DNA of 64,000 nt from Ipomoea triloba (taxonomy: Eukaryota; Streptophyta; Magnoliopsida; Solanales; Convolvulaceae), in contig NC_044918.1 in assembly GCF_003576645.1 (NCBI RefSeq), positions 19,814,020 through 19,878,019 of the forward strand, given 5' to 3'. Under the pieces are notes generated by a model that saw only the letters and a program-made list of their open reading frames with translations, searched no databases and was not told the origin of the DNA. Positions within the stretch are counted from its first letter, which is position 1. Each line of letters starts with the position of its first letter. Shown in pieces: positions 38,132 through 48,059 of the stretch. The position numbers were made by a program, and so were the translations under genes.

Positions 38132-38566
38132 TAGTCATGACCACGGTTCGGTTCCGGTTCTGAAATCGACCGAACCGGAATCGAACCTTCCAGGTACGGT
38201 TCAGAACCGGCGGTTCCGGTTCGAACCGGATTTTTTAAATTTTTATTTGTAATTTTTTTAACTTTTAAAATTGTCCAAATTCAACAATTAATATTTTTTG
38301 TTGAAAAGTTTTCATTCTAAAATATTTTAGAAATAGTTATATTAAATATTTAAACTTCAAAGTTAAACTATATTTGAAAAATAAAATTGTTATAGTTGAA
38401 TTTTAAAATGTTATTTAAAGTTTAAAATTTAATCAAATAATAATTAAACTTTAACTAAATAATAGATAATATTTTTTTTTTAAATTCCGGTTTAAAGGAA
38501 CCGGCTCTGTCCGGTCCGATTCCAGCAGTGCATGGTTCGGTTCGAACCGAACCGTGGTCATCCCTA
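38132..38566. mobile_element. hAT-type non-autonomous element with 8-bp target duplication
   Basis: AATAAAGG lies exactly at 38124-38131 and 38567-38574. Ends TAGTCATGACCACGGTTCGG and CCGAACCGTGGTCATCCCTA are inverted with three mismatches; GGTTCGGTTCCGGTT-like words repeat near both ends and the middle is AT-rich. The matching site in the right arm (about 40420-40440) lacks the element and has a single CTTTATTTGAAAAAATT, the inverse of the empty target. Confidence 0.9.
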
Positions 38567-38991
38567 AATAAAGGCATTGTAGACATCGAATTATAAATTA
38601 AAGAAATGCATATCTATTTTTTTGTTGTAACTAATAATTTATTTTAATTTAATAAAAGTAATAGGGTGAGGTACTTACTTTTGAATAATATACTCTAACA
38701 TATTTGTAGTATATGTTCAACAATTAATGCCAACATTGATTGTGATAAGGTTCGAATCTAAGACCTTGCTTATAGAAATTAATAGGTAAGTTAAAATTTA
38801 ATGGAATATTAACGGAGAAGAGAATATTTAACGAAAAATTTAACTGATAATCATATAATTAAGGATAAATTAGGAAATCTCAATGAAAAATATAAATCTA
38901 AACAATTTGAACCATTCATTTGATTTAATAATTTGACCGTCAATTTTTCTACCCATTATAGGCCTAACTTTATTTGGCTCTTATTAGTATA

Positions 38992-39000
<9 letters not shown>

Positions 39001-39052
<52 letters not shown>
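39001..39052. repeat. (TA)n microsatellite
   Basis: About 50 bases of uninterrupted TA inside the large inverted repeat. Confidence 0.95.
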
Positions 39053-39065
<13 letters not shown>

Positions 39066-40758
39066 TAGATATTATTATTAACAAATAATAATATGTCTAT
39101 TTTCAAGAAAATAATCTAAACAGAAAAATTGCAACTTCTTAACTTTCAGCCAAACAGAAAAAATATAATTTTTTAACCTTCAACTAAACAATAGAAAATT
39201 AAATTATTTTTAAAAAATTAAGTTATTTAAAAAAAAAATTTCTAAATTTCTAAACAAACTCTTAAAGTCATGAGGTTTTATCCATTTATATCCTTGACAT
39301 GTGGGGATTATTGTTACATGCCAATAATGTTTTTCGGTCCAAATAGGCTAATGGCAGTTGGCCTACGAGGGATTTTCACTATATGTACCAGAAAAACACA
39401 TTGGGCTAAGCTAATTACATCTTCATTATTCTACAGAAAAAAACATTGGGCTAACTACTAAAAAAATGTCATATTTGTAATTACACATTTGTACCATTTT
39501 ATGTGTCTAATTTAGTTAATAATATTTAATTGAAGTCATTTACAATCTATTTTTATATGTAATATTAAGTTTATTATTAGTATATAAAATTTATATATTT
39601 ATAAAATATATTAAAAGTGATATTAAACACACAAAAAAAACAATTTAACAATAATTAGAAAATAGTTTTTTTTTTTTAAAAGAAAAAAAAGAAGAAGAAA
39701 GAGTTGTTGTGTCCAATGAATAGTAAACGTGATAGGTAAAATAAGATAAGAGAATAGTATCATACTTTTTTAATAAAAAAAAAAACTGCATTAAGGCTTT
39801 ATTACTTAAGTGATAAAATTTTGAAGTTAAAATTCTTTAATTCTGTTTTATACTTTTTTAGTGTGCGTGGACAAACAGAACGCAAACTAAAAATTTTGCA
39901 TTATGAAAGCACCAATAATAATATTAATATTAATTTACACCAAATAATAAAGAAAATAAATGAATAAGGCGATAAAGTGATGCATAGAGTAAATATATTA
40001 TTTATAATAAACAAGTTTATATCTACTAGCCAATGAGAGTTAGGCCTAAAATGAATAAAAAAAATGGCGGTCAAATTATTTAATCAAATGGATGGTTCAG
40101 ATGAATTATTTAATCAAATAGACGGTTAAGATAATTCAGATTAATATTATTAATAAAGATTACCTAATTTAACCTTACTTTTATGATTATCCGTTAAGTT
40201 TTCCGTTAAATATTCTCTTCTCCGTTAATATTCCGTTAACTTTTAATTTACCCATTAATTTCTATAAGAAAGGTCTTAGGTTCGAACCTCATTTCAATCA
40301 AATTTGACATAATTAAGTTTCTCACTCTATTTTACTCTTATTAAATTAAATAAATTAGTAGCTACAACAAAAAATGATACATATGTATTTCTTTAATTTA
40401 GAATTATGTGTCTACAATACCTTTATTTGAAAAAATTATTCATTATCAAAAAATTAAATTAAATAAGAGAAATAATTTCATTAGTTATATTGTCTTTATT
40501 TTCTCTCATGCAAAGATTCTTTACATTCAAATTTATCAATTGATATTCATTACATTGTCCATTATCTTATTTTTACGATATCTTGTAATTAAATATCAAA
40601 GTTATAGTAAAAAATAATGTTATATATTTATTTACCAAGTATTTTATTAATACTATAAAAATTTTTTTTTAAATAATTTGAAGCTAATTATATTAACTAC
40701 TTGGGGATTGGTTGACAAAGAGAGTACTCAAATAATAACCCAACAAATTGAAGCGGAA

Positions 40759-41042
40759 TCACTCTATTTTACTCTTATTGAATTAAATAAATTAGTAGTT
40801 ACACCAAAAAATGATACATATGTATTTCTTTAATACCATGAAAAAAATAAAAAAGAATAGTTTGAAACCAATCATGTTAAGTATTAACTACTTGGGGATT
40901 TGTTGACAATGAAAGTACTCAAATAACCCATTACCCAGCAAATTGAAGCGAGAAACTACCTTTTAATATATTTGGAATACATAATATTTTAAATTTTCAA
41001 AATTTTATTAATTTATTTATTCTTTTTTCTTAAACTAGGGAN
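40759..41042. repeat. Direct repeat of right-arm sequence, ending at a single N
   Basis: About 40745-40950 repeats text from 40330-40410 and 40670-40758 (CTCTATTTTACTCTTATTGA, ATGATACATATGTATTTCTT, AACTACTTGGGGATT). A single N at 41042 directly precedes the duplicated dioxygenase segment. Confidence 0.65.
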
Positions 41043-41099
41043 CTATCCCAGGAAGTGCTAAAAACAACAGGATATCCTGTCTTATACCTTGATGGTGCT

Positions 41100-41335
41100 A
41101 AATGTTGAGCATAGATCAAACACTTATTACTGCTAGCTCGTAGCAAAGACATAATTTTATTTTTGACATTACATTTTTGAGAGGAGGATGCTAAATTTGA
41201 CCTTTCACGGGCCTCTGTACAACCATCTCATAGCCACCAATTGATGGACTTGGACTTTCACTGGCCACCCTCCAACAATTCTTTAGTCACCAATTGATGG
41301 ACTTAGACATTTTACTGGCCTCCGCCCAACACATA
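41100..41335 (-). mobile_element. TRIM remnant in intron 2 of dioxygenase copy A
   Basis: On minus it reads TGTTGGGCGGAGGCCAGTAA followed by CAAGTCC/CACC-type LTR blocks twice, then TGCTACGAGCTAGC. The same remnant sits at the matching place in copy B (45177-45374), so it was there before the duplication. Confidence 0.6.
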
Positions 41336-41429
41336 TAATATATAACACATATAATAGAGATAAAGCACATGCTCTAATTTGGTAACAAAGCCAACTCATG
41401 ACAAAGGTAAGAATGGAATGAAAACAAAC

Positions 41430-42006
41430 CTAAAATTTTCAGGATTTGCAGGCCAGAGATTGTACTTTATCTGCTCTTCAGGGCTCACAGTAAGATACAA
41501 TCTATCAGTCCAATCAAGAATTTGATGTTCCGAGAGAACTGAATCATTTCCATACCCCTCAGTATCATCAGGACTTCTCCCATATTTCTGCTTCTCCTCC
41601 ATTGGAAGAGCAAAGAAGCTTTTGCCGATTTCGCCAACTTTGTCAAGGAAATCATCTGAAATCCCATGGTTTATTGCCTGAATAATGTTAAACAATCCTC
41701 ATAAGCAGACAAGAAAACCAAGACCCCCAAAAACCCAAATAATGGCCATGTGTATAATTCAACCTGAAAACAGCCGCAAGAACTGAGAGTTGATCTGAGT
41801 TTAGAGAGCTCCTTTTCCCGGGCCGGCGATGGCGTTGAAGATGAGAGAAGGCTAAGATCAATAGAAGCAAGATCCAGTAGAGGGCAAGAGGGTTGAATAT
41901 CAGCATCTTTGGATTGAATATAGTTTTCTGGGACTTGCTTGCAGGCTTCTGCAGCTAGTTGTTGAACTGGCTTGGGTGACTTGGTAGGAGGCAAAGATTC
42001 AGCCAT
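41430..42006 (-). pseudogene. 2-oxoglutarate/Fe(II) dioxygenase, truncated copy A (exons 1-2 only)
   Basis: SRG1/norcoclaurine-synthase-like DOXC-class dioxygenase. Exon 1 (42006-41764, 81 aa) begins MAESLPPTKSPKPVQQL and keeps the SSCGCFQ end; exon 2 (41677-41430) begins AINHGISDDFLDKVGEIGKS and ends at WPANPENFR in phase 2. Both are intact and in frame with each other. The exons for the jelly-roll core with the iron ligands and 2OG-binding Arg are absent: homology to copy B stops in intron 2 at 41043, next to an N. As read it cannot make an enzyme; a misassembly could also explain the cut. Confidence 0.85.
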
Positions 42007-42403
42007 GGCTCCCTAAGTGGATCAAACTATTAAAATTTAGACTAGAATTTAATCAAACCAATTACTAGAATAGTAAGCAAAGCAGATAAGTTGGGGCCGG
42101 AGAAATATATGATTCATATGATAGTTGTATGATGTTCGAGATCCAAGGTTTGCATATTATTTTATGGATTTTTTCTAGGTAATCACAACCTAAATTTATT
42201 TATTTAATTTTATTATGGTCAAATCCAACGAATTTTTCACACACAAAAAAGAATTGCTATTTCTATTTTAGTATGGACAACCAAGTATGCTTTCTCTTTG
42301 ATTTTTTGACCATTAATTTAAAATGATAACAGATATTTTATCACAGTAAATAACAGTGTCATATTTTATTTATTTATAAATTAAAAGTCAAACAATTTAA
42401 TTG

Positions 42404-42733
42404 GGCCTTTCCCATTGATGAGTTTTACACAGATTTTAAGAAAAAAATGATAAGGTGGAAGAGTGATAATTTGGGGGGCTAGAAAAAAATGTTTAGTGTA
42501 AATATGAGGGTTTTGCAGAATTAGTGGGGCCCAATGTGGAAAACAGCCGAACGCACAACTTGCGCGCCAGCGCACGCGCCCCTGGGCACGTAATTCCTCT
42601 TCATTTTTTTTTAAAATTAAATTGTTGCCAAATTTTGTTTTTTTGTTTTTTTTTTCTCCTCCCCTTTCATCTTCTCTTTCCTAATAACACCGTAAAAACT
42701 ACTTAAAAACCGATCACTATTGAGGAAGGCTTT
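42404..42733. mobile_element. MITE-like insertion upstream of dioxygenase copy A
   Basis: Left GGGCCTTTCCCATTGATGAG against right CTATTGAGGAAGGC, related to 28077-28392. It lies in the segment that has no counterpart upstream of copy B. A GC-rich patch (CTTGCGCGCCAGCGCACGCG) sits inside. Confidence 0.4.
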
Positions 42734-42900
42734 AGAGTGGATAACCATACACATCATTTAAAGAGAGGTTGGGAGTTCAAATTCTCTCTCGTATAGAGAA
42801 ATCAATCTGACACGATAATTAGTCTAGACCTAAACGTGTCTTCTATAATCAGGGTAGGCTCAAAACACCTGTGATGTAACTAAAAAGAAAAATTAAAATT
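42734..42900 (+). mobile_element. SINE-like segment (family C)
   Basis: A tRNA-like head (TGGATAACCATACACATC, then B-box-like GGGAGTTCAAATTCTC) is followed by a body and an A-rich tail (GTAACTAAAAAGAAAAA). No target duplication found, so moderate confidence only. Confidence 0.4.
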
Positions 42901-42989
42901 TAGCTTATATTCAATCACATTCAATTAGTTAAGTGATGCAAACATTACATCAAACACTTTCAAGAGGGAGGGAAATGATGGTGAAAATA

Positions 42990-43864
42990 CTACAAATTAT
43001 CTAGATACCTAAAGCTTTTCTTTCTTTCTTTCTTTCCTCTTTTTATTTTTTTTTTAATTTTTTTAATTTTTTTATTTTTTTTATTGAAAGTCAAACTAAC
43101 AAATATCATTAGTTGGAAACAAAAAATAAAAATCACAAATACAGAAAATAGGAGACGAACTCTAAGACATTGTACTAGACTATGAACACGTAACCATAAC
43201 TAAAAGTCTAAAACATAAGTTACATGGTTCATTGACTTTTTAACATGACAAAATGTAAGGTTAATAAAAAGATGCAATAGAATAAAGGGAGGAGAAATAT
43301 TCTTAATTGGATCATAAATTGAGATAAGTAATATGTGCGACAATGAAGGGAAAAAAAAATCATAATCAGGCTATAATTTTTTTAAAATATAAATAAATAA
43401 ATAAGAAGGAAAACTCGACAAACTAAGAGTAACTACTAGAGGCATGTATAACGGTTACAAGGGAATCCCACTAAATCTTCCTCAAGGATCAATAGAACTT
43501 CATTAGGAGGGTTATTAAAATCCAGTAGTCATTGTTCCCACGGTCTACTGCCAACTTGATCGACTAGCCTGTCTCCACACGGTTTTGTTCTCTCTACGAA
43601 AGTAGTGATCTACTATATATACTTTCAATTGACATTATATACATGTTACAGTTAACATATATCATGTACTTTCAGTTTCAATTTATTTAAATGCACATAA
43701 TTTGTTAATTTAAAAATATGATATATTACTGTAGGTACATAATTTAGATCAAGATCTACCATACACGGGATAAACTTTGGTCCATGATATAATTTGCGTT
43801 TGAAGATGGTTTGGGCTAACAACCGAAACCAAAAGGTCAAATTGGGCTCAACTGTAATCATTAT
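42990..43864. other. Intergenic, no gene seen
   Basis: AT-rich with a CTTT/poly-T tract near 43018-43085. No supported frame. Confidence 0.45.
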
Positions 43865-44153
43865 GGCCCTATTTGGTAAATGGCTGTTGGCTGATTGGGT
43901 TGGCTGTTTGGGTTAGAATGTATGATTAGTTGATAACATTGGCTGATTGTAGAAAGTTGTTTGATAAATTAGCTGTTAGCTGATAGCTGTTTGGTATAAT
44001 TTCTTTTCTCAAAAAGCTAATTGAAAAGGCTGCTTTGAGTAACCTTTTGAGTTTTAGTATTTTGGAGTTACAAAAAACTTATTAACCAAACAACTAATAG
44101 TGGTTAAATAAGCCAAAATTAACTGATAGGCTAATTATTTACTAAACAGGGCC
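43865..44153. mobile_element. MITE with GGCCCTATTTGG ends
   Basis: Left GGCCCTATTTGGTAAAT is the inverse of right ATTTACTAAACAGGGCC with two mismatches. TAT flanks both sides, a 3-bp duplication of PIF/Harbinger or Tourist type. GGCTGATT/AGCTAATT words repeat inside. Confidence 0.7.
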
Positions 44154-44365
44154 TATGTCTTTATAAAATTGGCCACCTTATCTTTTGCGTTAAAACACTC
44201 CTTCAGCACAAAAAATGTGAAGGGAAACGTAGTAAAGTCTTCAATGGGTACATTTAGTACTTTTATTTACCAAAGAAATGTCCAAGGAAAGGAAAATGAC
44301 GATTGGATTGGCAGTTTCAGAAACAAGAAATCAAATCCTTACTCCTCAAAAAAAAAATAAAAAAA

Positions 44366-46056
44366 TCAAATCCTTACAACATCTAATGGTCTCTTTCCCT
44401 GCTGGTAATTCTGAAAAAACAGCCCACCAAAATTCCTGATATTCCTGTATAATCTTGGCCTTTCTTCAGTGATCAGCTTCTCCACTGGTCCAATCTCACT
44501 ATTTGAATCTGGCTCAAAAAACACAGCCAAAGTGTTCCTTTCCCTCTCTGTGTTTGTCACCACCCTATGCACTGGACTCTTCAACACCCCATTAGTCATT
44601 ATCTGTAAACAAAACATCATCAATGTTCACTATGCTTATGTTACAGTTAGATCGAACTACCTCGTGATCTATAACTACCTCGGCTTGATCTCCGACATTG
44701 ACAACGATGGCATATGGAACTATGGGGACTCTGAACCACTGACCATCTTTCTGGACCTGAAGCCCTTCAACATCTTTGTCCTGCAACAGGAAAGTGAAGA
44801 CTCCGCCATCCGCGTGTTGCTTCACACCGAGAACAAGATCAGGGCTCGAGCATGGGGGATAGAAGTTGAACCTTGCTACCACGGATGCTCGATCTCCAAA
44901 CTGGTTCACAAAGCTGTTCTCCTCCAGGTTCAGTGACAATGCCATGGCCTTAAGTAGGAGCTCATTTAAGGCAATCAGCTTCTTGATATATTCTTGCAGA
45001 ACTTCCCTGCCAAGTAAGTAAAATGGGAACTTCTGATCCATGTTTGATTATGATGGGGTGGGATAAGGAGAGGATAGCTTAAGAGGAATTCAAGATATTT
45101 TATGCTATCCCAGGAAGTGCTAAAAACAACAGGATATCCTGTCTTATACCTTGATGGTGCTAAATGTTGAGCACACTATTAGGATCAAGCACTTACTACT
45201 GCTTTAAAAATAATAGTTCGTAGCACATTACATTTTTGAGAGGCAGGATGCTGAATTTGGCCTTTCACGAGTCTCTATCCAACAATCTCGTAGCCACCAA
45301 TTGATGGGCTTGGCCTTTTACCGCAGCAATTCTCTAGCTACCAATTAATGGGCTTACTGGCCTCCGCCCAATACATATAGTATACTCCGTATAAACATAA
45401 ATATGCAATCCAATTATTAGCTTAGACTTTTAATTGAGATGAAACGCATGCTCAGTATCAGAGCCGACCCATGCCAAAGGTAAGAATGGAACGAAAACAA
45501 ACCTAAAATTTTCAGGATTTGCAGGCCAGAGATTGTACTTTATTTGCTCTTCAGGGCTCACAGTAAGATACAATCTATCATTCCAATCAAGAATTTGATG
45601 TTCCGAGAGAACTGAATCATTTCCATACCCCTCAGTATCATCAGCAGTTCTCCCATATTTCTGCTTCTCCTGCATTGAAAGAGCAAAGAAGCTTTTGCCG
45701 ATTTCGCCAACTTTGTCAAGGAAATCATCCGAAATCCCATGGTTTATTGCCTGAATAATGTTAAACAATCCTCATAAGCAGATAAGAAAACCAAGGCCCC
45801 AAAAAGCCAAATAATATAATGGCCAACCTGAAAGCAGCGTTGATCTGAGTTTAGTGAGCTCCTTTTCCCGGGCCGGCGATGGCGTTGAAGATGAGAGAAG
45901 GCTAAGATCAATAGAAGCAAGATCCAGTAGAGGGCAAGAGGCTTGAATATCAGCATCTTTGGATTGAATATAGTTTTCTGGGACTTGCTTGCAGGCTTCT
46001 GCAGCTAGTTGTTGAACTGGCTTGGGTGACTTGGTAGGAGGCAAAGATTCAGCCAT
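44366..46056 (-). pseudogene. 2-oxoglutarate/Fe(II) dioxygenase, copy B with all four exons but a frameshift
   Basis: Exons on minus: 46056-45828, 45750-45503, 45006-44679, 44602-44366. Exons 2-4 join in frame and carry the complete core: ARFNFYPPC, the iron ligands in KQHADGG and SPVHRV, and RERNT at the 2-oxoglutarate Arg position; the end is RPLDVVRI. Exon 1 lacks 14 bases found in copy A (between positions 45839 and 45840), removing the SSCGCFQ motif and leaving exon 1 two bases out of phase with exon 2. No alternative GT donor nearby restores the frame. So the gene is either a recent pseudogene or carries a sequencing error at this spot. A TRIM remnant lies in intron 2. Confidence 0.8.
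45177..45374 (-). mobile_element. TRIM remnant in intron 2 of dioxygenase copy B
   Basis: On minus: TATTGGGCGGAGGCCAGTAA at one end and CTTGATCCTAATA at the other, matching the LTR ends TGTTGGGC and TGATCCTAACA of the solo LTR at 52529-52712. It corresponds to 41100-41335 in copy A. Confidence 0.6.
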
Positions 46057-46342
46057 GGCTTCCAAACTGGATCAAACTATTGAAATTTAGACTAGAATTT
46101 AATCAAACCATTTACTAGAATAGTAAGCAAAGCAGATAAATTGGGGCCGGAGAAGTACATGAAAGTTGTATGATGTTCGAGATCCAAGGTTTGCATATTA
46201 TTTTATGGATTTTTTCTAGGTGATCACGACCTAAATTTATTTATTTATTTTTGAGTTTTACTACCTCTAAATTTAAGTGATGCAGTCATTACATCAAACA
46301 CTTACAGGACAGGAGGCAGGGAAATGACCGCCCGCCATTCGA
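46057..46342. promoter_or_regulatory. Short divergent promoter region (dioxygenase B / PPR gene)
   Basis: Only 286 bp separate the start codons of the two divergent genes. The dioxygenase-proximal part is also duplicated upstream of copy A. No specific factor site stands out. Confidence 0.35.
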
Positions 46343-47839
46343 ATGATTCAAAAGCCCTTTATCACTGCTACCCAAACCGATTCTACTCTATCCCTCTTCA
46401 TGCAAAAATGCAAAACCCTAAGCCACCTCAAGCAAATCCATGCCCATCTCCTCAAACTCTATCTCCCCGAGAGCCCTTCCTCCATCTCCCCGCTTCTATC
46501 CTTCGCCGTCTCCTCCAAGAACCCCGCTTTCTTCTCGTATGCGCGCGCCATTTTTCAGAATCTTCAATTCCGGAGCACGTTCGTGTACAATACCATGATC
46601 AGAGGATACGTGCAATCGCATTTGCCGGTGCCCGCAATTCTTTGTTACAAAGAAATGCTCAGTTATAAGCTTATTGTGAATAATTATACGTTTACACCCC
46701 TGATCAAGGCCTGTTCTATGGTCTTGGATGATTCTAGGGAAATGGGTTTTTCGGTACATGCCCATATATTTAAACTTGGGTTTCAGCAAGATCGTTTTAT
46801 TGCCAGTGCGTTGATTGAGTTTTACTCGTTGGGTCTTGATATGAGGAAGGCCGGTATGCTGTTCGATGAAATTCCTGAGAGAGATGTGGTGATGTGGACG
46901 ACCATGATTGATGGGTATGGGAAAACTGGGGAGGTGAGTAAAGCCCGAGCACTGTTTGAGGAAATGCCTGACAGAAATGTGATTTCTTGGAGCACAATAC
47001 TGGCAGCTTATTCACGGGTTAGTGATTTCAAGGAAGTTATGGTGTTGTATAGGCAAATGGAAGAGGTTGGTATGAGGCCTAACGAGTCGGTGCTTGTGAC
47101 TGCGGTCACAGCTTGTGCTCATCTCGGCTCATTAGAGCAAGGCTTATGGATTCACTCGTTGGCCAAGCGGTATGGATATGATTCAAACCTCATTTTAGCC
47201 ACTGCATTGGTGGATATGTACTCAAAGTGTGGTAGAATGGACTTTGCTTTGTCTGTTTTCGAGGGGATTTCCTGTAAAGATACTGGATCATGGAATGCTA
47301 TTCTATCAGGATTTGCAATGAATGGAGATGCAGTAAAATCCCTTCATATGTTTGATAAAATGGTATCAACCGGGGCACGACCAAATGAGACCACATTCAT
47401 CTCCCTTCTCTCTGCCTGCACTCATGCAAAGTTAATAGACAATGGCCTTCTGTTATTTGATAAGATGAGTAGTGTTTATGGAGTGAAACCAAGATTTGAG
47501 CATCACGCGTGCGTTGTAGACCTCCTAGCAAGAGCTGGTAACTTAGAGGAAGCCGAGAAATTCATCGATGAGAAGATGGGTGGAATAGAAAAATGCGATC
47601 CCAATGTTTGGGGCGCATTGCTGAGCGCGTGCAGGGTATATGGCAATGTTGAAATTGGGAACAGGTTATGGAGAAAACTTTGTAATACAAGGGCAGCTAA
47701 CTATGGGACTCATATGCTTTCATACATAATGTACAAGGAAGCTGGGTGGGATGCAGAAGCTAAAAATGTGAGACAATTGATTGAAGATGCAGGAATGAAG
47801 AAGAAACCTGGATGCAGTTCCATAGAGGTTAATGGTTAA
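46343..47839 (+). CDS. Pentatricopeptide repeat protein, PLS class with E-type C-terminus
   Basis: Intronless, 498 aa, as usual for plant PPR genes. These proteins bind organelle RNA in a sequence-specific way, commonly for C-to-U editing or processing in mitochondria or plastids. Seen: LSHLKQIHAHLLK near residue 27, then PPR units including TFVYNTMIRGYVQSHLPVPA, VVMWTTMIDGYGKTGEVSKA, VISWSTILAAYSR, LATALVDMYSKCGRMDFALS, SWNAILSGFAMNGDAVKS and HHACVVDLLARAGNLEEAEK, then an E region (VWGALLSACRVYGNVEIGNR) ending MKKKPGCSSIEVNG. The DYW deaminase domain is absent. A targeting peptide is not obvious. A TRIM element begins four bases after the TAA; the pre-insertion sequence reconstructed from the target duplication keeps the same stop, so the element did not shorten the protein. 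Confidence 0.93.
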   Translation: MIQKPFITATQTDSTLSLFMQKCKTLSHLKQIHAHLLKLYLPESPSSISPLLSFAVSSKNPAFFSYARAIFQNLQFRSTFVYNTMIRGYVQSHLPVPAILCYKEMLSYKLIVNNYTFTPLIKACSMVLDDSREMGFSVHAHIFKLGFQQDRFIASALIEFYSLGLDMRKAGMLFDEIPERDVVMWTTMIDGYGKTGEVSKARALFEEMPDRNVISWSTILAAYSRVSDFKEVMVLYRQMEEVGMRPNESVLVTAVTACAHLGSLEQGLWIHSLAKRYGYDSNLILATALVDMYSKCGRMDFALSVFEGISCKDTGSWNAILSGFAMNGDAVKSLHMFDKMVSTGARPNETTFISLLSACTHAKLIDNGLLLFDKMSSVYGVKPRFEHHACVVDLLARAGNLEEAEKFIDEKMGGIEKCDPNVWGALLSACRVYGNVEIGNRLWRKLCNTRAANYGTHMLSYIMYKEAGWDAEAKNVRQLIEDAGMKKKPGCSSIEVNG

Positions 47840-47843
47840 TGGG

Positions 47844-48054
47844 TGTTGGTCAGAGGCCGGCGAAAGGCCAAGTCCAACACCAAGTGACTAGGGAATTGTT
47901 TAGGGGATTGTTGGGCAGAGATCGGAAGGGGCAAGTCTAGCACCGTGCCTTTCGAGCACTTGATCTAACAAGTGGTATCAGAGTCAGGTGCAGTTAACTA
48001 AGGGAGGGGGAGGGAGAATTATTGGGCGGAGGTCGGGGGAAATCCATTGTAACA
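47844..48054 (+). mobile_element. Complete TRIM inserted at the PPR stop codon
   Basis: ATGGG flanks it at 47839-47843 and 48055-48059. Order: LTR 47844-47970 (TGTTGGTCAG...TTGATCTAACA), AG, primer-binding site TGGTATCAGAGTC at 47973-47985 (initiator tRNA-Met type), a purine tract AAGGGAGGGGGAGGGAGAA near 48000, and a shortened second LTR from about 48020 to TGTAACA at 48054. The first target base is the last A of the PPR stop codon. No coding capacity, 211 bp in all. Confidence 0.85.
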
Positions 48055-48059
48055 ATGGG

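Larger units (their letters stand above)
37790..40758. mobile_element. 3-kb inverted repeat with arms of about 750 bp
   Basis: The left arm (about 37790-38990) and right arm (about 40010-40758) are inverted copies: for example GAATGAATCTTTGCATTGGAG-like text in the left against CATGCAAAGATTCTTTACAT in the right, and AATATTAACGGAGAAGAGAA against TTCTCTTCTCCGTTAATATT. The centre holds a (TA)n run (39001-39052) and no gene. Long arms fit a Mutator-like or foldback element. The left arm is split by the hAT-type element at 38132-38566. Confidence 0.75.
41043..42985. repeat. Duplicated dioxygenase segment (copy A of a local duplication)
   Basis: 41043 to about 42209 aligns with 45104 to about 46252: part of intron 2, exon 2, intron 1, exon 1 and upstream DNA. 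Homology resumes at about 42930-42985 against 46270-46330, next to the start of the PPR gene. About 700 bp of other DNA (MITE and SINE) interrupts copy A. Confidence 0.85.

Noticed and set aside
46057..46065. TTG start three codons upstream in dioxygenase copy B
   Set aside because: Copy A starts with ATG at the matching MAESLPP position.
48001..48020. G-rich tract as a possible G-quadruplex
   Set aside because: Its position between primer-binding site and second LTR fits a retrotransposon polypurine tract better.
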